Source: an uncultured Clostridia bacterium
GTDB taxonomy: Bacteria > Bacillota > Clostridia > TANB77 > CAG-508
Direction of reading: 5' to 3'
Length of the DNA: 40,288 nucleotides
Assembly: GCA_949155365.1 (NCBI GenBank)
Contig: CASCUT010000016.1
Location: 1 to 40,288, forward strand
The notes under the pieces are model-generated. The model saw only the letters and a program-made list of their open reading frames with translations, had not been told where the DNA came from and made no database searches. Positions within the stretch are counted from its first letter, which is position 1, and each line of letters opens with the position of its first letter. The position numbers and the translations under genes were made by a program. Shown piece after piece: positions 15,246 to 24,448 of the stretch.

Positions 15246-16085
15246 TTAACGGATATAATAAATTATAATTCCAATTGTTTGAATCACAAATAGATTCAGC
15301 ACATTAGAAGTTAATAAATTATTTGTTGCCTCTATTACTCCTAATTTCTCGTCTTGTTTTTTACGGTGATGTTTTTGTGATTCAAAAAAAGTAATTAACT
15401 CTGGAAGACTTGTAATAACTCCCAAAGCAATTCCTAGTATTATTTCTGGAATAGAAAAATAAGTAGCCAAATTTTCTAGACAATTGCTTAATGCATTTCC
15501 TACTATATATAAAGAAATACTTGTTAACACTAAGTAAAAAGAATAAGTTATTACAATTTTTGTCTTGCCTTTTACCCATTTTTTTTCTTGTTCAATTTCT
15601 TCCTCTATTTGTTTGTCTTGCTTTTTTAAATATAACTTATGTGCATTATCATTGATGTAATAAAATAGTAAAAACAATAAAAGAAAAACAGGAATAATGG
15701 AAGGAGCAAATTCTATTTTTGTGATTAAACAAAATAGTGGTAATAAAATGGTAATTAGTACTAATATTAAATCAATTCGAATTGCTTTATTTTTTAGTGT
15801 CTTTTGATTTTTACTAAGATAAATGGATAAACTATATTGGAACAAATTAATTCCATTCGAACTAATTATATTATAAATACTGGTTCCTATTAAACCAGCA
15901 TAAGCCGAAAAGCAAACGGTTAATAATTCTGGTACAGATGTTGCTACTCCTGCAATATTTCCTACTGCCTTGGCAGATAAATTTAAACTTTCGGCTAACT
16001 TACGTAATAATTTTACCAATATATATTTAGCTATTATTACGATAATAAACGAATATAATAAAAATTTTACGATTTCTACTAACAT
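15246..16085 (-). CDS. Na+/Ca2+ exchanger-family membrane protein
   Basis: A 279-residue protein with about nine or ten membrane helices in two halves. Each half carries a variant alpha-repeat of cation/Ca2+ exchangers: GNIAGVATSVPELLTV near residue 48 and GIALGVITSLPELITFFES near 215, both with the ion-binding Pro-Glu pair. A charged cytoplasmic loop (about 160-180) separates the halves. It probably exchanges Ca2+ or another cation for Na+ or H+; the ion is not clear from the sequence. MLVEIVKF is the start because AAAGGAGAG is seven bases away. It is upstream of yaaL-bofA in the same direction and may be cotranscribed. Confidence 0.82.
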   Translation of the reverse strand: MLVEIVKFLLYSFIIVIIAKYILVKLLRKLAESLNLSAKAVGNIAGVATSVPELLTVCFSAYAGLIGTSIYNIISSNGINLFQYSLSIYLSKNQKTLKNKAIRIDLILVLITILLPLFCLITKIEFAPSIIPVFLLLFLLFYYINDNAHKLYLKKQDKQIEEEIEQEKKWVKGKTKIVITYSFYLVLTSISLYIVGNALSNCLENLATYFSIPEIILGIALGVITSLPELITFFESQKHHRKKQDEKLGVIEATNNLLTSNVLNLFVIQTIGIIIYYIR

Positions 16086-16270
16086 GTTCTCTCCTTTTTT
16101 ACTATATTTTCCTATCTGCCCTTTTTTATACAAAATTAAATTTAAGAACCACTCTTTTCTACTTTTTCGTATTCCATCACTTTTTTCTTTCGAAATAAAA
16201 TGTTCTACTTGAGGAAATACTTTTCTATCTAGAACTATCTTTTTCTTCTTAATAAAAATCTTTATTTCAC

Positions 16271-16298
16271 AAAAAAAGAAACAGCTTTATTGCTGTTC
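16271..16298 (-). terminator. Terminator overlapping the receiver gene's stop codon
   Basis: On the minus strand GGAACAGC pairs with GCTGTTTC around AATAAA, followed by seven T. The TAA stop of the receiver gene lies in this loop, so the last codons form the upstream arm. Confidence 0.85.
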
Positions 16299-16724
16299 CT
16301 TTTCTCTTCTTTGTAGTTCTTCTATAAACTGATTAAACTTTTCTGCCTCTTCCATCACATACCAGTTTTTCATTTGTCCAAAGATGTGAGGATAGGCAGA
16401 TTTTTTTAATGGTGTTTCTGAAAAAATCAATACAGGAATTTTCTTTTTCCTTCTTTTGAGTTCTCTTAAAACGCACTCTCCTGCATTGGCATCTTCTACC
16501 CACTTATTTTCATAAATAGGTAATCCCATGTCCAGAATAATGCCATCGATTTCTTCTTTTTTCTCGCAAATAATACCATTTACTTTTTCTTTGCCATAAA
16601 CAATTCTCTGTAGTGCTGGATTGATTGCTTTTTTTACTTCAACTTCAATTCCCCGCTTGTCACATTCTTGCATTATACCAATACATTTTGTATCGGCATG
16701 ATCGTCCACTATTAGAATTCTCAT
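16287..16724 (-). CDS. Stand-alone response-regulator receiver domain
   Basis: A 145-residue protein starting MRILIVDDHAD. Asp7 and Asp8 form the acidic pocket, Asp65 (DGIILDMGLP) is the likely phosphorylation site, and PVLIFSETP near 97-104 supplies the conserved Ser. An expected Lys after the next strand is less clear. There is no output domain, so it would act through a partner, as CheY or Spo0F do; no kinase is nearby. Residue 24 is encoded by CGG and the frame continues sensibly, so CGG is read in frame here. It has its own promoter, divergent from serS. Confidence 0.75.
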   Translation of the reverse strand: MRILIVDDHADTKCIGIMQECDKRGIEVEVKKAINPALQRIVYGKEKVNGIICEKKEEIDGIILDMGLPIYENKWVEDANAGECVLRELKRRKKKIPVLIFSETPLKKSAYPHIFGQMKNWYVMEEAEKFNQFIEELQRREKEQQ

Positions 16725-16759
16725 ATAGTTCTCCTCTCTTTATTTTTATGTACACTCAT

Positions 16760-16788
16760 ATTTTACCATGATTTTACTATTTTTACAA
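16760..16788 (-). promoter_or_regulatory. Promoter of the receiver gene
   Basis: Minus-strand TTGTAA, 17-base spacer, TAAAAT, about 35 bases before the start. Confidence 0.6.
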
Positions 16789-16806
16789 CAATTTCATAAG
16801 AAATGA

Positions 16807-16835
16807 TTGAATTCATCCTATTTTTATGCTAAAAT
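16807..16835 (+). promoter_or_regulatory. Promoter of serS
   Basis: TTGAAT, 17-base spacer, TAAAAT, leaving a leader of only about 20 bases. There is therefore no room for a T-box, which often controls tRNA-synthetase genes in Firmicutes. Confidence 0.7.
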
Positions 16836-16860
16836 ACCAATATTAAAAGAGGTGTTTATT

Positions 16861-18147
16861 ATGTTAGATATTAAATTGGTAAGAGAAAATCCAGAACTAG
16901 TAAAAAACAATATCAAGAAAAAATTTCAAGACCACAAACTTTCTTTGGTTGATGAAGTAATCGAACTGGATAGCAAAAACAGAGAAGTAAAATTAAAAGG
17001 AGATGAGCTTCGTTCTTCTCGTAATTCTTTCAGTAGCCAAATTGGTACTTTGATGAAAGAAGGAAAAAAAGAAGAAGCAGAAGCCATTAAAGAGCAAGTA
17101 AAACAAATTAATGAACAATTAATGGAAAATGAAAAATTAGAAGAACAATATGCAAATGACATCAAAGAAAAAATGATGCGTATTCCCAATATCATTCATG
17201 AATCCGTTCCTATTGGAAAAGACGATAGTGAAAATGTAGAAATCCAAAAATATGGAGAACCTGTTGTCCCATCCTATGAAATTCCTTTTCATGGTGACAT
17301 TTTAGAAAAACTTGGCGGTATTGATTTAGACTCTGCTCGTAGAGTTGCTGGAAATGGTTTCTATTATTTTATGGGAGACATTGCTAGACTTCATTCTGCT
17401 GTTTTAACTTATGCTAGAGACTTTATGATTAACAAAGGCTTTACTTATTGTATCCCACCTTATATGATTCGCTCTGATGTCGTAACTGGTGTTATGAGCT
17501 TTGAAGAAATGGATGCTATGATGTATAAAATTGAGGGAGAAGATTTATATCTAATTGGTACTTCTGAGCATTCTATGATTGGTAAATTTAAAGGTCAAAT
17601 TTTAAAAGAAGACGAACTTCCTTATACGATGACCTCTTATTCTCCTTGCTTTCGAAAAGAAAAAGGGGCTCATGGTTTAGAAGAACGTGGAATTTATCGT
17701 ATTCATCAATTTGAAAAACAAGAAATGATTGTGGTTTGCAAACCAGAAGATAGTTATGAATGGTATGACAAAATGTGGAGCTATACCGTAGAATTATTTA
17801 GAAGTATGGGAGTTCCTGTTCGTACATTAGAATGTTGTTCTGGTGACTTAGCTGACTTAAAAGCAAAATCTTGTGATGTAGAAGCTTGGAGTCCTAGACA
17901 GAAAAAATATTTTGAAGTAGGAAGTTGCTCTAACTTAACCGATGCTCAAGCACGTAGACTTGGTATTCGTATTAAAGGTGAAAAAGGAAATTACTACGCT
18001 CACACATTAAATAATACCGTAGTTGCCCCACCTCGTATGTTAATTGCGATTTTAGAAAACAACTACCAAGAAGATGGAAGTGTTATCATACCAGAAGTAT
18101 TACGTCCTTATATGGGCGGACTTGAAAAAATTCTTCCAAAGAAATAA
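16861..18147 (+). CDS. serS: Seryl-tRNA synthetase
   Basis: It charges tRNA-Ser (and tRNA-Sec where present). The 428 residues have the N-terminal coiled-coil arm that grips the tRNA variable loop (about 30-105, strongly charged helices) and the class II catalytic core: TSEHSMIGKFKG, motif 2 CFRKEKGAHGLEERGIYRIH with QFEKQEM, and motif 3 NNTVVAPPRMLIAILEN. MLDIKLVRENPELV is a textbook start with AGAGGTG seven bases before; an upstream ATG adds 18 residues that overlap the promoter. Confidence 0.97.
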   Translation: MLDIKLVRENPELVKNNIKKKFQDHKLSLVDEVIELDSKNREVKLKGDELRSSRNSFSSQIGTLMKEGKKEEAEAIKEQVKQINEQLMENEKLEEQYANDIKEKMMRIPNIIHESVPIGKDDSENVEIQKYGEPVVPSYEIPFHGDILEKLGGIDLDSARRVAGNGFYYFMGDIARLHSAVLTYARDFMINKGFTYCIPPYMIRSDVVTGVMSFEEMDAMMYKIEGEDLYLIGTSEHSMIGKFKGQILKEDELPYTMTSYSPCFRKEKGAHGLEERGIYRIHQFEKQEMIVVCKPEDSYEWYDKMWSYTVELFRSMGVPVRTLECCSGDLADLKAKSCDVEAWSPRQKKYFEVGSCSNLTDAQARRLGIRIKGEKGNYYAHTLNNTVVAPPRMLIAILENNYQEDGSVIIPEVLRPYMGGLEKILPKK

Positions 18148-18190
18148 GTTCAATCTTTCTTTTTCAATATTTTATAACAGAATATTTTTT

Positions 18191-18216
18191 AAAACTGCTT
18201 ATTTTAAGCAGTTTTT
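18191..18216 (+). terminator. Terminator of serS
   Basis: AAAACTGCTTA / TAAGCAGTTTT stem with a three-base loop and a T run. Confidence 0.85.
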
Positions 18217-19823
<1,607 letters not shown>

Positions 19824-19827
19824 TCCG

Positions 19828-19856
19828 AAAAAGGCTCTCCTAGGAGAGCTTTTTTC
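19828..19856 (+). terminator. Terminator of purA
   Basis: GCTCTCC / GGAGAGC stem with a two-base loop between A and T runs, five bases after the stop. Confidence 0.9.
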
Positions 19857-19885
19857 TTTGGAAAAATTCCCCCTTTTACTCTTAT

Positions 19886-19914
19886 TTGCATGTTTCTTTT
19901 CTTTATGGTATACT
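19886..19914 (+). promoter_or_regulatory. Promoter of engB
   Basis: TTGCAT, 17-base spacer, TATACT, about 35 bases before the chosen start codon. Confidence 0.7.
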
Positions 19915-19947
19915 AATGGCAAAGATAAACTAGAAAGGAACGTAAGT

Positions 19948-20544
19948 ATGTTAATCAAAAATCCAGAATTTAAAATATCCGCTGTATCTCCTTCTCAATA
20001 TCCACAAGATGGTCTTCCTGAAATTGTGCTAGTAGGAAAATCAAATGTTGGGAAGTCTTCGTTTATTAATACTATGGTAAATCGAAAGAAACTAGCTAGA
20101 ACTAGTTCTGAGCCTGGAAAAACAAGGCAAATTAATTTTTATAATATGGATGATCAGTTTTATTTTGTAGATTTACCTGGCTATGGCTATAGTAAAATGT
20201 CAAAACAAGAACAAGCAAAAGTGGGAACCTTTATTGAAGAATATTTGAATAAAAGTAAACAAATTGCTTTAATTATATTTTTGCTTGATATCAGACATGA
20301 TCCTTCTGAAAATGACCGCTTAATGTATCGTTATATTATCGATTCTGAAAGACCTTGTCTTGTTATTACTAGTAAAGCAGATAAGATAGCAGTCACAAAA
20401 GTAGAAAATCAAGTCAACCATTTACAAAATGCTTTAAATCCATTAAAAGATTTAACTTTCCTTCCTTTTTCTTCGGAAAGAAGAATTTATACCGAACAAG
20501 TATGGAAAGAAATAGAACCTTTTATTACAAAAAAAGAGGAATAA
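19948..20544 (+). CDS. engB: Ribosome biogenesis GTP-binding protein EngB/YsxC
   Basis: An essential GTPase acting in late 50S subunit assembly. The 198 residues have G1 GKSNVGKSS near 33, switch I with TSSEPGKTRQINFYN, G3 DLPGYGYSKM near 75, and G4 TSKADK near 145; length and order match the family. The start MLIKNPEF follows AAAGGAACG and lies 34 bases downstream of a promoter; the frame stays open far upstream into purA, but no start there has a ribosome site. Confidence 0.96.
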   Translation: MLIKNPEFKISAVSPSQYPQDGLPEIVLVGKSNVGKSSFINTMVNRKKLARTSSEPGKTRQINFYNMDDQFYFVDLPGYGYSKMSKQEQAKVGTFIEEYLNKSKQIALIIFLLDIRHDPSENDRLMYRYIIDSERPCLVITSKADKIAVTKVENQVNHLQNALNPLKDLTFLPFSSERRIYTEQVWKEIEPFITKKEE

Positions 20545-20562
20545 TTTATTTCTCTTTTTTGT

Positions 20563-20591
20563 TTGACTTTATGTTAATAATATTATATAAT
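20563..20591 (+). promoter_or_regulatory. Promoter of the Asp/Trp repeat gene
   Basis: TTGACT, 17-base spacer, TATAAT. The first 16 bases (TTGACTTTATGTTAAT) are identical to the promoter at 23447-23475. Confidence 0.8.
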
Positions 20592-20613
20592 AGTATTATA
20601 GTTTCTTAAATAG

Positions 20614-20631
20614 GCAGTTCTTTACAACTGC
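20614..20631 (+). promoter_or_regulatory. 5' leader stem-loop of the Asp/Trp repeat gene
   Basis: GCAGTT / AACTGC with a six-base loop, starting about 15 bases after the predicted transcription start and ending 13 bases before the AGGAGG ribosome site. The 23539 gene has the same layout. Confidence 0.55.
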
Positions 20632-20656
20632 TATGTGAAAAACAGGAGGATTTTTT

Positions 20657-21193
20657 ATGCAGAACAGAAAGTCTTATTTAGCAGAAATTCGGTCACAGGA
20701 AAAGCTCCATGAGATGGAACATCTTTCGGATTCCAGTGAAGATGCATTCGAAAATTTTTACTATGATGATGAGTATCATAACTATCAGGAATATCTTCGT
20801 CAGCAGAATGCAGCTCAGAAACATCAGGAAACAGATCATATAGATGTTTATGATTCCCTCGATGGTGACTCGGACGACAATGACGACTGGTTCGATGATG
20901 ATGACTGGGATGACTGGGACGACAATGATGACTCGGATGACTGGGACGACGATGATGACTCGGATGACTGGGACGACGATGACGACTCGGATGACTGGGA
21001 CGACGATGATGACTGGGATGACTGGGACGACGATGATAACTCGGACGACTGGTTCGATGATGATGACTGGGATGACTGGGACGACAATGATGACTCGGAT
21101 GACTGGGACGACGATGATGACTCGGATGACTGGGACGACGATGACGACTCGGATGACTGGGACGACGATGATGCTTTAGAAAACGAGGACTGA
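20657..21193 (+). CDS. Acidic Asp/Trp repeat protein
   Basis: A 178-residue cytoplasmic protein of unknown function. The first ~70 residues are a charged, probably helical region (MQNRKSYLAEIRSQEKLHEM). From residue 76 on it is a run of nine-residue units of the type DDWDDDDDS, about ten and a half copies, ending ALENED. It is extremely acidic, with Trp or Phe at regular spacing, so it is probably disordered and could bind cations or a basic partner; that is inference. At DNA level the unit is 27 bases. It has its own promoter, leader stem-loop, AGGAGG and terminator, and uses GC-richer codons than its neighbours, including CGG. Confidence 0.75.
   Translation: MQNRKSYLAEIRSQEKLHEMEHLSDSSEDAFENFYYDDEYHNYQEYLRQQNAAQKHQETDHIDVYDSLDGDSDDNDDWFDDDDWDDWDDNDDSDDWDDDDDSDDWDDDDDSDDWDDDDDWDDWDDDDNSDDWFDDDDWDDWDDNDDSDDWDDDDDSDDWDDDDDSDDWDDDDALENED
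20882..21175 (+). repeat. 27-base tandem repeat with 162-base higher-order period
   Basis: Ten full units plus a partial one, in the reading frame. Consensus: GAYGACTGGGACGAC, then RATGATGACTSG. Units 1-4 are identical to units 7-10, so six units (162 bases) were duplicated as a block. Units 1 and 7 share the variant with TTC at codon 4. Confidence 0.9.
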
Positions 21194-21261
21194 AAAACTC
21201 ACAGTTAACCATGTACTGTTGAGTATCACCATTTTCATAAAAATAGCTTTCGTACTCACAA

Positions 21262-21288
21262 AAGCGAGAGGGTTCTTCCCTCTCGCTT
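21262..21288 (+). terminator. Terminator of the Asp/Trp repeat gene
   Basis: A perfect 11-bp stem AAGCGAGAGGG / CCCTCTCGCTT with a five-base loop, followed by GCTTTTTTC. Confidence 0.9.
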
Positions 21289-21382
21289 GCTTTTTTCATT
21301 CACTATTTCTATTCTATCTATGAAGTCAACCATTACTTTTCTTTTACATTTCTTTACCAGTTCCACTATTTTCATTATATTT

Positions 21383-21574
21383 TTATGGTTCTTCTCTTTT
21401 TTCCATTTTCTTTGTAATCATTTTTAATGCTTTTGGTCTCTCTACTAAAATAACATGACCACATCCTAAACATTTAAGCTTAAAGTCTACTCCTATTCTT
21501 GTAATTTCCCATAACTTGCTACCACATGGATGTTGCTTTTTGGTTCTTACAATATCTCCTATTTTATATTCCAT
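21383..21574 (-). CDS. DUF951 family protein
   Basis: A 63-residue protein with the DUF951 pattern: YKIGDIVRTKKQHPCGS at the start and DFKLKCLGCGHVI with a following KALK. Cys17, Cys35 and Cys38 with a nearby His may bind zinc. The family is widespread in Firmicutes and of unknown function; an SH3-like beta fold is likely. AGAGGGG precedes the ATG. It lies downstream of gltX in the same direction, separated by a palindromic element. Confidence 0.85.
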   Translation of the reverse strand: MEYKIGDIVRTKKQHPCGSKLWEITRIGVDFKLKCLGCGHVILVERPKALKMITKKMEKREEP

Positions 21575-21592
21575 TTTTCCCCTCTGCTATTT

Positions 21593-21650
21593 GGAGGTTA
21601 GACTCTAAGAAAATACTTCGAAGTATTTACCTTAGTTTCCAACTTCTAAC
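21593..21650. repeat. Small palindromic element at the gltX 3' end
   Basis: Centred on the perfect palindrome AAATACTTCGAAGTATTT (21611-21628), with outer ends GGAGGTTAGA and CCAACTTCTAAC. The right end covers the TAG stop of gltX. The outer ends match those of the gatA/gatB element (6745-6795) in swapped order, indicating a dispersed repeat family. Confidence 0.6.
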
Positions 21651-23298
21651 TTTTCATTACTTTTTCAAAACGTTTTAATATACTTTCTTTTCCTAATACT
21701 TGCATAATTTCATATAAATCTGGTGTATTACTTTTTGAAGTTAATCCTACTCTTAATACTGTACTAATATCTCCTACATGACCTGGCCATTTTTCTGGGT
21801 CTGCTTTCCATTCCTTTACTTCTCTAGCAAATCCAATTTCTTCGCTTAAGTCTTTTATTTTATTAAACCAAGTTTGCTTATCATCCTTTTCATCATAATA
21901 TTTTTCCACATAAAGAGTTACTATTTTTTTAATCCATTCTTTATCTGTTACCTTTTGATATTCATAATCTCGTTCTTTTCCAAAGAATTTCTCGTCATAC
22001 ATATATTCTATATTTTCTTTAACATCTTCCCATTTAGCAATATCTTTTCTAGGTTTTACATTTCCTCTTTCAATTCCCAATACTTGTAACGCATATTCTT
22101 TGTTTTCTAATAATGTTACTAATTCTTTATCATAGGTTTCTGCCCATTTTTTTGCTTCCTCATAAACTTGCTCTGCTGTATATTTTGAAATAACGGTTTT
22201 CGCAATATCTAATATTTTCACCATATCAAACAATGCTCCGCTTACACTCATTTTGTTTAACTCTAGTTTAAATTCTTCCATACTAGCATCTTTATTTTGT
22301 TTTCTCCAAGTTTCAAAATTAGAGTTTGCAATGTTTAATAAGTATTCGATTACCGCTTCTTTTGGCACACCAATTTCGGTATAATAACTTACTGCTGCTT
22401 CTGGGTCTTTACGTTTGCTAAGCTTACGTTTTCCACCATTATCTTCTTTCATAATTGGTGCAATATGTGCATATTTTGGTGCTTTAAATCCTAATGTTTG
22501 GAATAATTGTAAATGAAGTGGTACAGAAGATAACCATTCATCCCCACGAATCACATGAGTGGTTCCCATTAAATGGTCATCTACAGCATGTGCAAAGTGA
22601 TAAGTTGGAAGTCCATCTGCTTTTATAATAACGATATCTTGGTCATTTTCTGGAAAATCTACATTTCCTTTAATCACATCATGATGTTTTATTTTTCTAT
22701 CTTCTCTTCCTTCTGATTTCAAACGAATAATGTAATGCTCTCCCTTTTTAATTCTTTCCCCTGCTTCCTCATTACTTAAGTTTCTATATTTTGCCCAAAC
22801 ACCATAATAACCTGGTCTTATTTTAGCAGCTTCTTGTTTTGCTCTCATTTCTTCCAATTCTTCTGGTGTAGCAAAACATGGGTATGCTTTTCCTTGTTCT
22901 AATAAATATTTGGCATAAGCTTGATAAATTTCTTTTCTTAGCGATTGTTTATATGGACCATATTCTCCTATTTCTTCTGTTTCATTTATCATTCCCTCAT
23001 CTGGAGTTAAACCAAAATCTTTTAAAGATTCAATAATACCTGTCACTCCATTTTCTACTTCTCTTTTTTGATCCGTATCCTCTACTCTTAAAAAGAAAAC
23101 ACCATCTGTTTGGTTTGCCATTTTCTTCGCAATCACTACTTGATACAAAGAACCCAAATGAACAAAACCAGTTGGACTTGGTGCAAATCTTGTTACAATT
23201 GCTCCCTCTGATAAATCTCTTTTTTTATATTTTTCTTCATAATAAGATATTTCCTTTGCCTCTGGAAATATTAAATCTGCTAACTCTTTATAATCCAT
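21646..23298 (-). CDS. gltX: Glutamyl-tRNA synthetase
   Basis: A class I synthetase, 550 residues. The HIGH-type site is PSPTGFVHLG (about 40-49) and the KMSKS-type loop is KRKLSKRKDPEA; LRVEDTD and the DDHLMGTTHVIRG region are also conserved. I see no glutaminyl-tRNA synthetase in the window; with gatCAB present, this enzyme probably also makes Glu-tRNA(Gln) for amidation (inference). It has a longer C-terminal half than the Bacillus type. A promoter and AAGGAG precede the ATG. Its stop codon lies inside a small palindromic element. Confidence 0.96.
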   Translation of the reverse strand: MDYKELADLIFPEAKEISYYEEKYKKRDLSEGAIVTRFAPSPTGFVHLGSLYQVVIAKKMANQTDGVFFLRVEDTDQKREVENGVTGIIESLKDFGLTPDEGMINETEEIGEYGPYKQSLRKEIYQAYAKYLLEQGKAYPCFATPEELEEMRAKQEAAKIRPGYYGVWAKYRNLSNEEAGERIKKGEHYIIRLKSEGREDRKIKHHDVIKGNVDFPENDQDIVIIKADGLPTYHFAHAVDDHLMGTTHVIRGDEWLSSVPLHLQLFQTLGFKAPKYAHIAPIMKEDNGGKRKLSKRKDPEAAVSYYTEIGVPKEAVIEYLLNIANSNFETWRKQNKDASMEEFKLELNKMSVSGALFDMVKILDIAKTVISKYTAEQVYEEAKKWAETYDKELVTLLENKEYALQVLGIERGNVKPRKDIAKWEDVKENIEYMYDEKFFGKERDYEYQKVTDKEWIKKIVTLYVEKYYDEKDDKQTWFNKIKDLSEEIGFAREVKEWKADPEKWPGHVGDISTVLRVGLTSKSNTPDLYEIMQVLGKESILKRFEKVMKS

Positions 23299-23328
23299 AA
23301 AAATCTCCTTCTTTTCTATTATTGGCTT

Positions 23329-23357
23329 ATTATATCAAATTTTCTCCAAACCTTCAA
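23329..23357 (-). promoter_or_regulatory. Promoter of gltX
   Basis: Minus-strand TTGAAG, 17-base spacer, TATAAT, about 30 bases before the start. No T-box fits in this short leader. Confidence 0.7.
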
Positions 23358-23446
23358 TAGCTTTCTCCCTATTTTTCTAAATTGCAACTCAAAACCATTT
23401 ATGACACACCCCTGTCCCTAATTGCTACCTTTTTCCAATCGGTCTA

Positions 23447-23475
23447 TTGACTTTATGTTAATTTTAGTGTATAAT
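23447..23475 (+). promoter_or_regulatory. Promoter of the Cys-rich protein gene
   Basis: TTGACT, 17-base spacer, TATAAT, with the same initial 16 bases as the promoter at 20563. Confidence 0.8.
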
Positions 23476-23494
23476 AATTAGTTCTTATAATATG

Positions 23495-23511
23495 GCGATT
23501 GTTTAAATCGT
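23495..23511 (+). promoter_or_regulatory. 5' leader stem-loop of the Cys-rich protein gene
   Basis: CGATT / AATCG with a five-base loop, about 13 bases after the predicted transcript start and 13 before AGGAGG, as in the leader at 20614. Confidence 0.5.
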
Positions 23512-23538
23512 ACTACAAACATTAGGAGGGTTTCTTTT

Positions 23539-23853
23539 ATGTGTACAGAATTTTGTTGTGATTCTTTTGATTGCTTGTTGTGTACTACACTTTCCTGTAA
23601 TGGGGAACTGGATGATGACTTCCCGGAAAAGGATCGTTCTGTCTCTAGAAGACGGCATCTGAATGGCTTGAAAGCCAAAAAGAGAGCAAAAAAAGCTTCC
23701 GCTATCTTGGATGCAAAATTTCTCAGACTTTCTGCTCATGCTACCTTTGAAGAGGAGCACAGAGCAAGCATGCGTGCTTTTAGAGCTTCGAAGAAAGTAG
23801 AACGGCTTTTGCCTAAGTCGGTGCGCTATGTCTCCAAGGAGGAAACAGCCTGA
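23539..23853 (+). CDS. Cys-rich, basic small protein
   Basis: A 104-residue protein I do not recognise. The first 20 residues hold six cysteines in a compact pattern (CTEFCC, CLLC and LSC), suggesting metal binding or disulfides. A short acidic patch (ELDDDFPEKD) follows, then a strongly basic helical region (SRRRHLNGLKAKKRAKKAS; RAFRASKKVERL) that could bind nucleic acid or the acidic repeat protein; both are guesses. AGGAGG is nine bases before the ATG. GC-richer codon use with two CGG codons, and promoter and leader like those of the Asp/Trp repeat gene, set it apart from the AT-rich genes around it. Confidence 0.7.
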   Translation: MCTEFCCDSFDCLLCTTLSCNGELDDDFPEKDRSVSRRRHLNGLKAKKRAKKASAILDAKFLRLSAHATFEEEHRASMRAFRASKKVERLLPKSVRYVSKEETA

Positions 23854-23879
23854 CAAACCGTTATATTAGATTTACCTCT

Positions 23880-23908
23880 AACCTGGAAAGCTTTGCTTTC
23901 CAGGTTTT
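23880..23908 (+). terminator. Terminator of the Cys-rich protein gene
   Basis: A perfect 12-bp stem AACCTGGAAAGC / GCTTTCCAGGTT with a three-base loop and a T run. Confidence 0.9.
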
Positions 23909-23987
23909 ACTTTGAAAACAAAAAAATTTTAATTATAATTTAAAAGATACAACAGGAGACTATCCTCTATTATTCCATCTCAAACGG

Positions 23988-24021
23988 AAAAGATACTCTA
24001 GTTTTCACCAGAGTATCTTTT
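23988..24021. terminator. Hairpin at the 3' end of the 24036 gene
   Basis: AAAAGATACTCT / AGAGTATCTTTT, a perfect 12-bp stem with a ten-base loop. It can end minus-strand transcription of the following gene and back up the plus-strand terminator. Confidence 0.75.
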
Positions 24022-24035
24022 TTCTACGCTAAGTA

Positions 24036-24251
24036 CTAGCCTTTGTTAGGATTTCTGTCGTATTTAAAGTTTTCTTTGCTTATGATAAAACGCTCTCCTG
24101 GATAAACAGTACCTATTGATAATGCTCCATGCTCATCCTGTATCTCTACACATGTTTTATCGGTAACTTCAAATACTGCTTTGACAAAAGTTAATTCCGC
24201 TTCTGCTATCACTGTATTGCCCCGTTTTAATGTCACTCTTTTGTTTTCCAC
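24036..24251 (-). CDS. Hypothetical protein, 71 aa
   Basis: Starts at a GTG (encoding MENKRVTLKRG) with AGGAGG ten bases upstream. Alternating hydrophobic and charged residues suggest a small beta-rich domain (VTLKRGNTVIAEAELTFV; GERFIISKENFKY). There is no signal peptide or membrane helix. I do not recognise it. It is a single gene with its own terminator. Confidence 0.6.
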   Translation of the reverse strand: MENKRVTLKRGNTVIAEAELTFVKAVFEVTDKTCVEIQDEHGALSIGTVYPGERFIISKENFKYDRNPNKG

Positions 24252-24412
24252 CTTTTGTCTACCTCCTATTATGTTTTTTATTGCTACTTTTTAGTATAAC
24301 ATATTTTTATCGTTCTTTCAATATTTTTTCTATATTGGGTGTGACATATCTATTCTAAACCTATACTTATACAAATCGAAAGGACATTTTATAAAATATT
24401 GATAAATAAAAC

Positions 24413-24438
24413 ATACCAAGCCCTTTATCGCTTGGTAT
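24413..24438 (-). terminator. Terminator of rnjA
   Basis: ATACCAAGC / GCTTGGTAT stem with an eight-base loop; the minus-strand tail is GTTTTATTTATC. Confidence 0.75.
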
Positions 24439-24448
24439 ATTTGCATTT

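Noticed and set aside
16725-16860. T-box leader for serS
   Set aside because: The promoter lies only ~25 bases before the start codon, leaving no space for the structure.
20882-21175. CRISPR-like array
   Set aside because: The 27-base units are contiguous without unique spacers and lie in frame within a coding region.
20655-21299. Long minus-strand frame rich in His, Pro, Arg and Ser, antisense to the Asp/Trp repeat gene
   Set aside because: It is the complement of the 27-base repeat, which lacks stops in most frames; it has no ribosome site or promoter, while the plus-strand gene has both.
23503-23856. Minus-strand frame of 117 codons opposite the Cys-rich gene
   Set aside because: No ribosome site at its start; the plus-strand gene has a promoter, AGGAGG and terminator in the right order.
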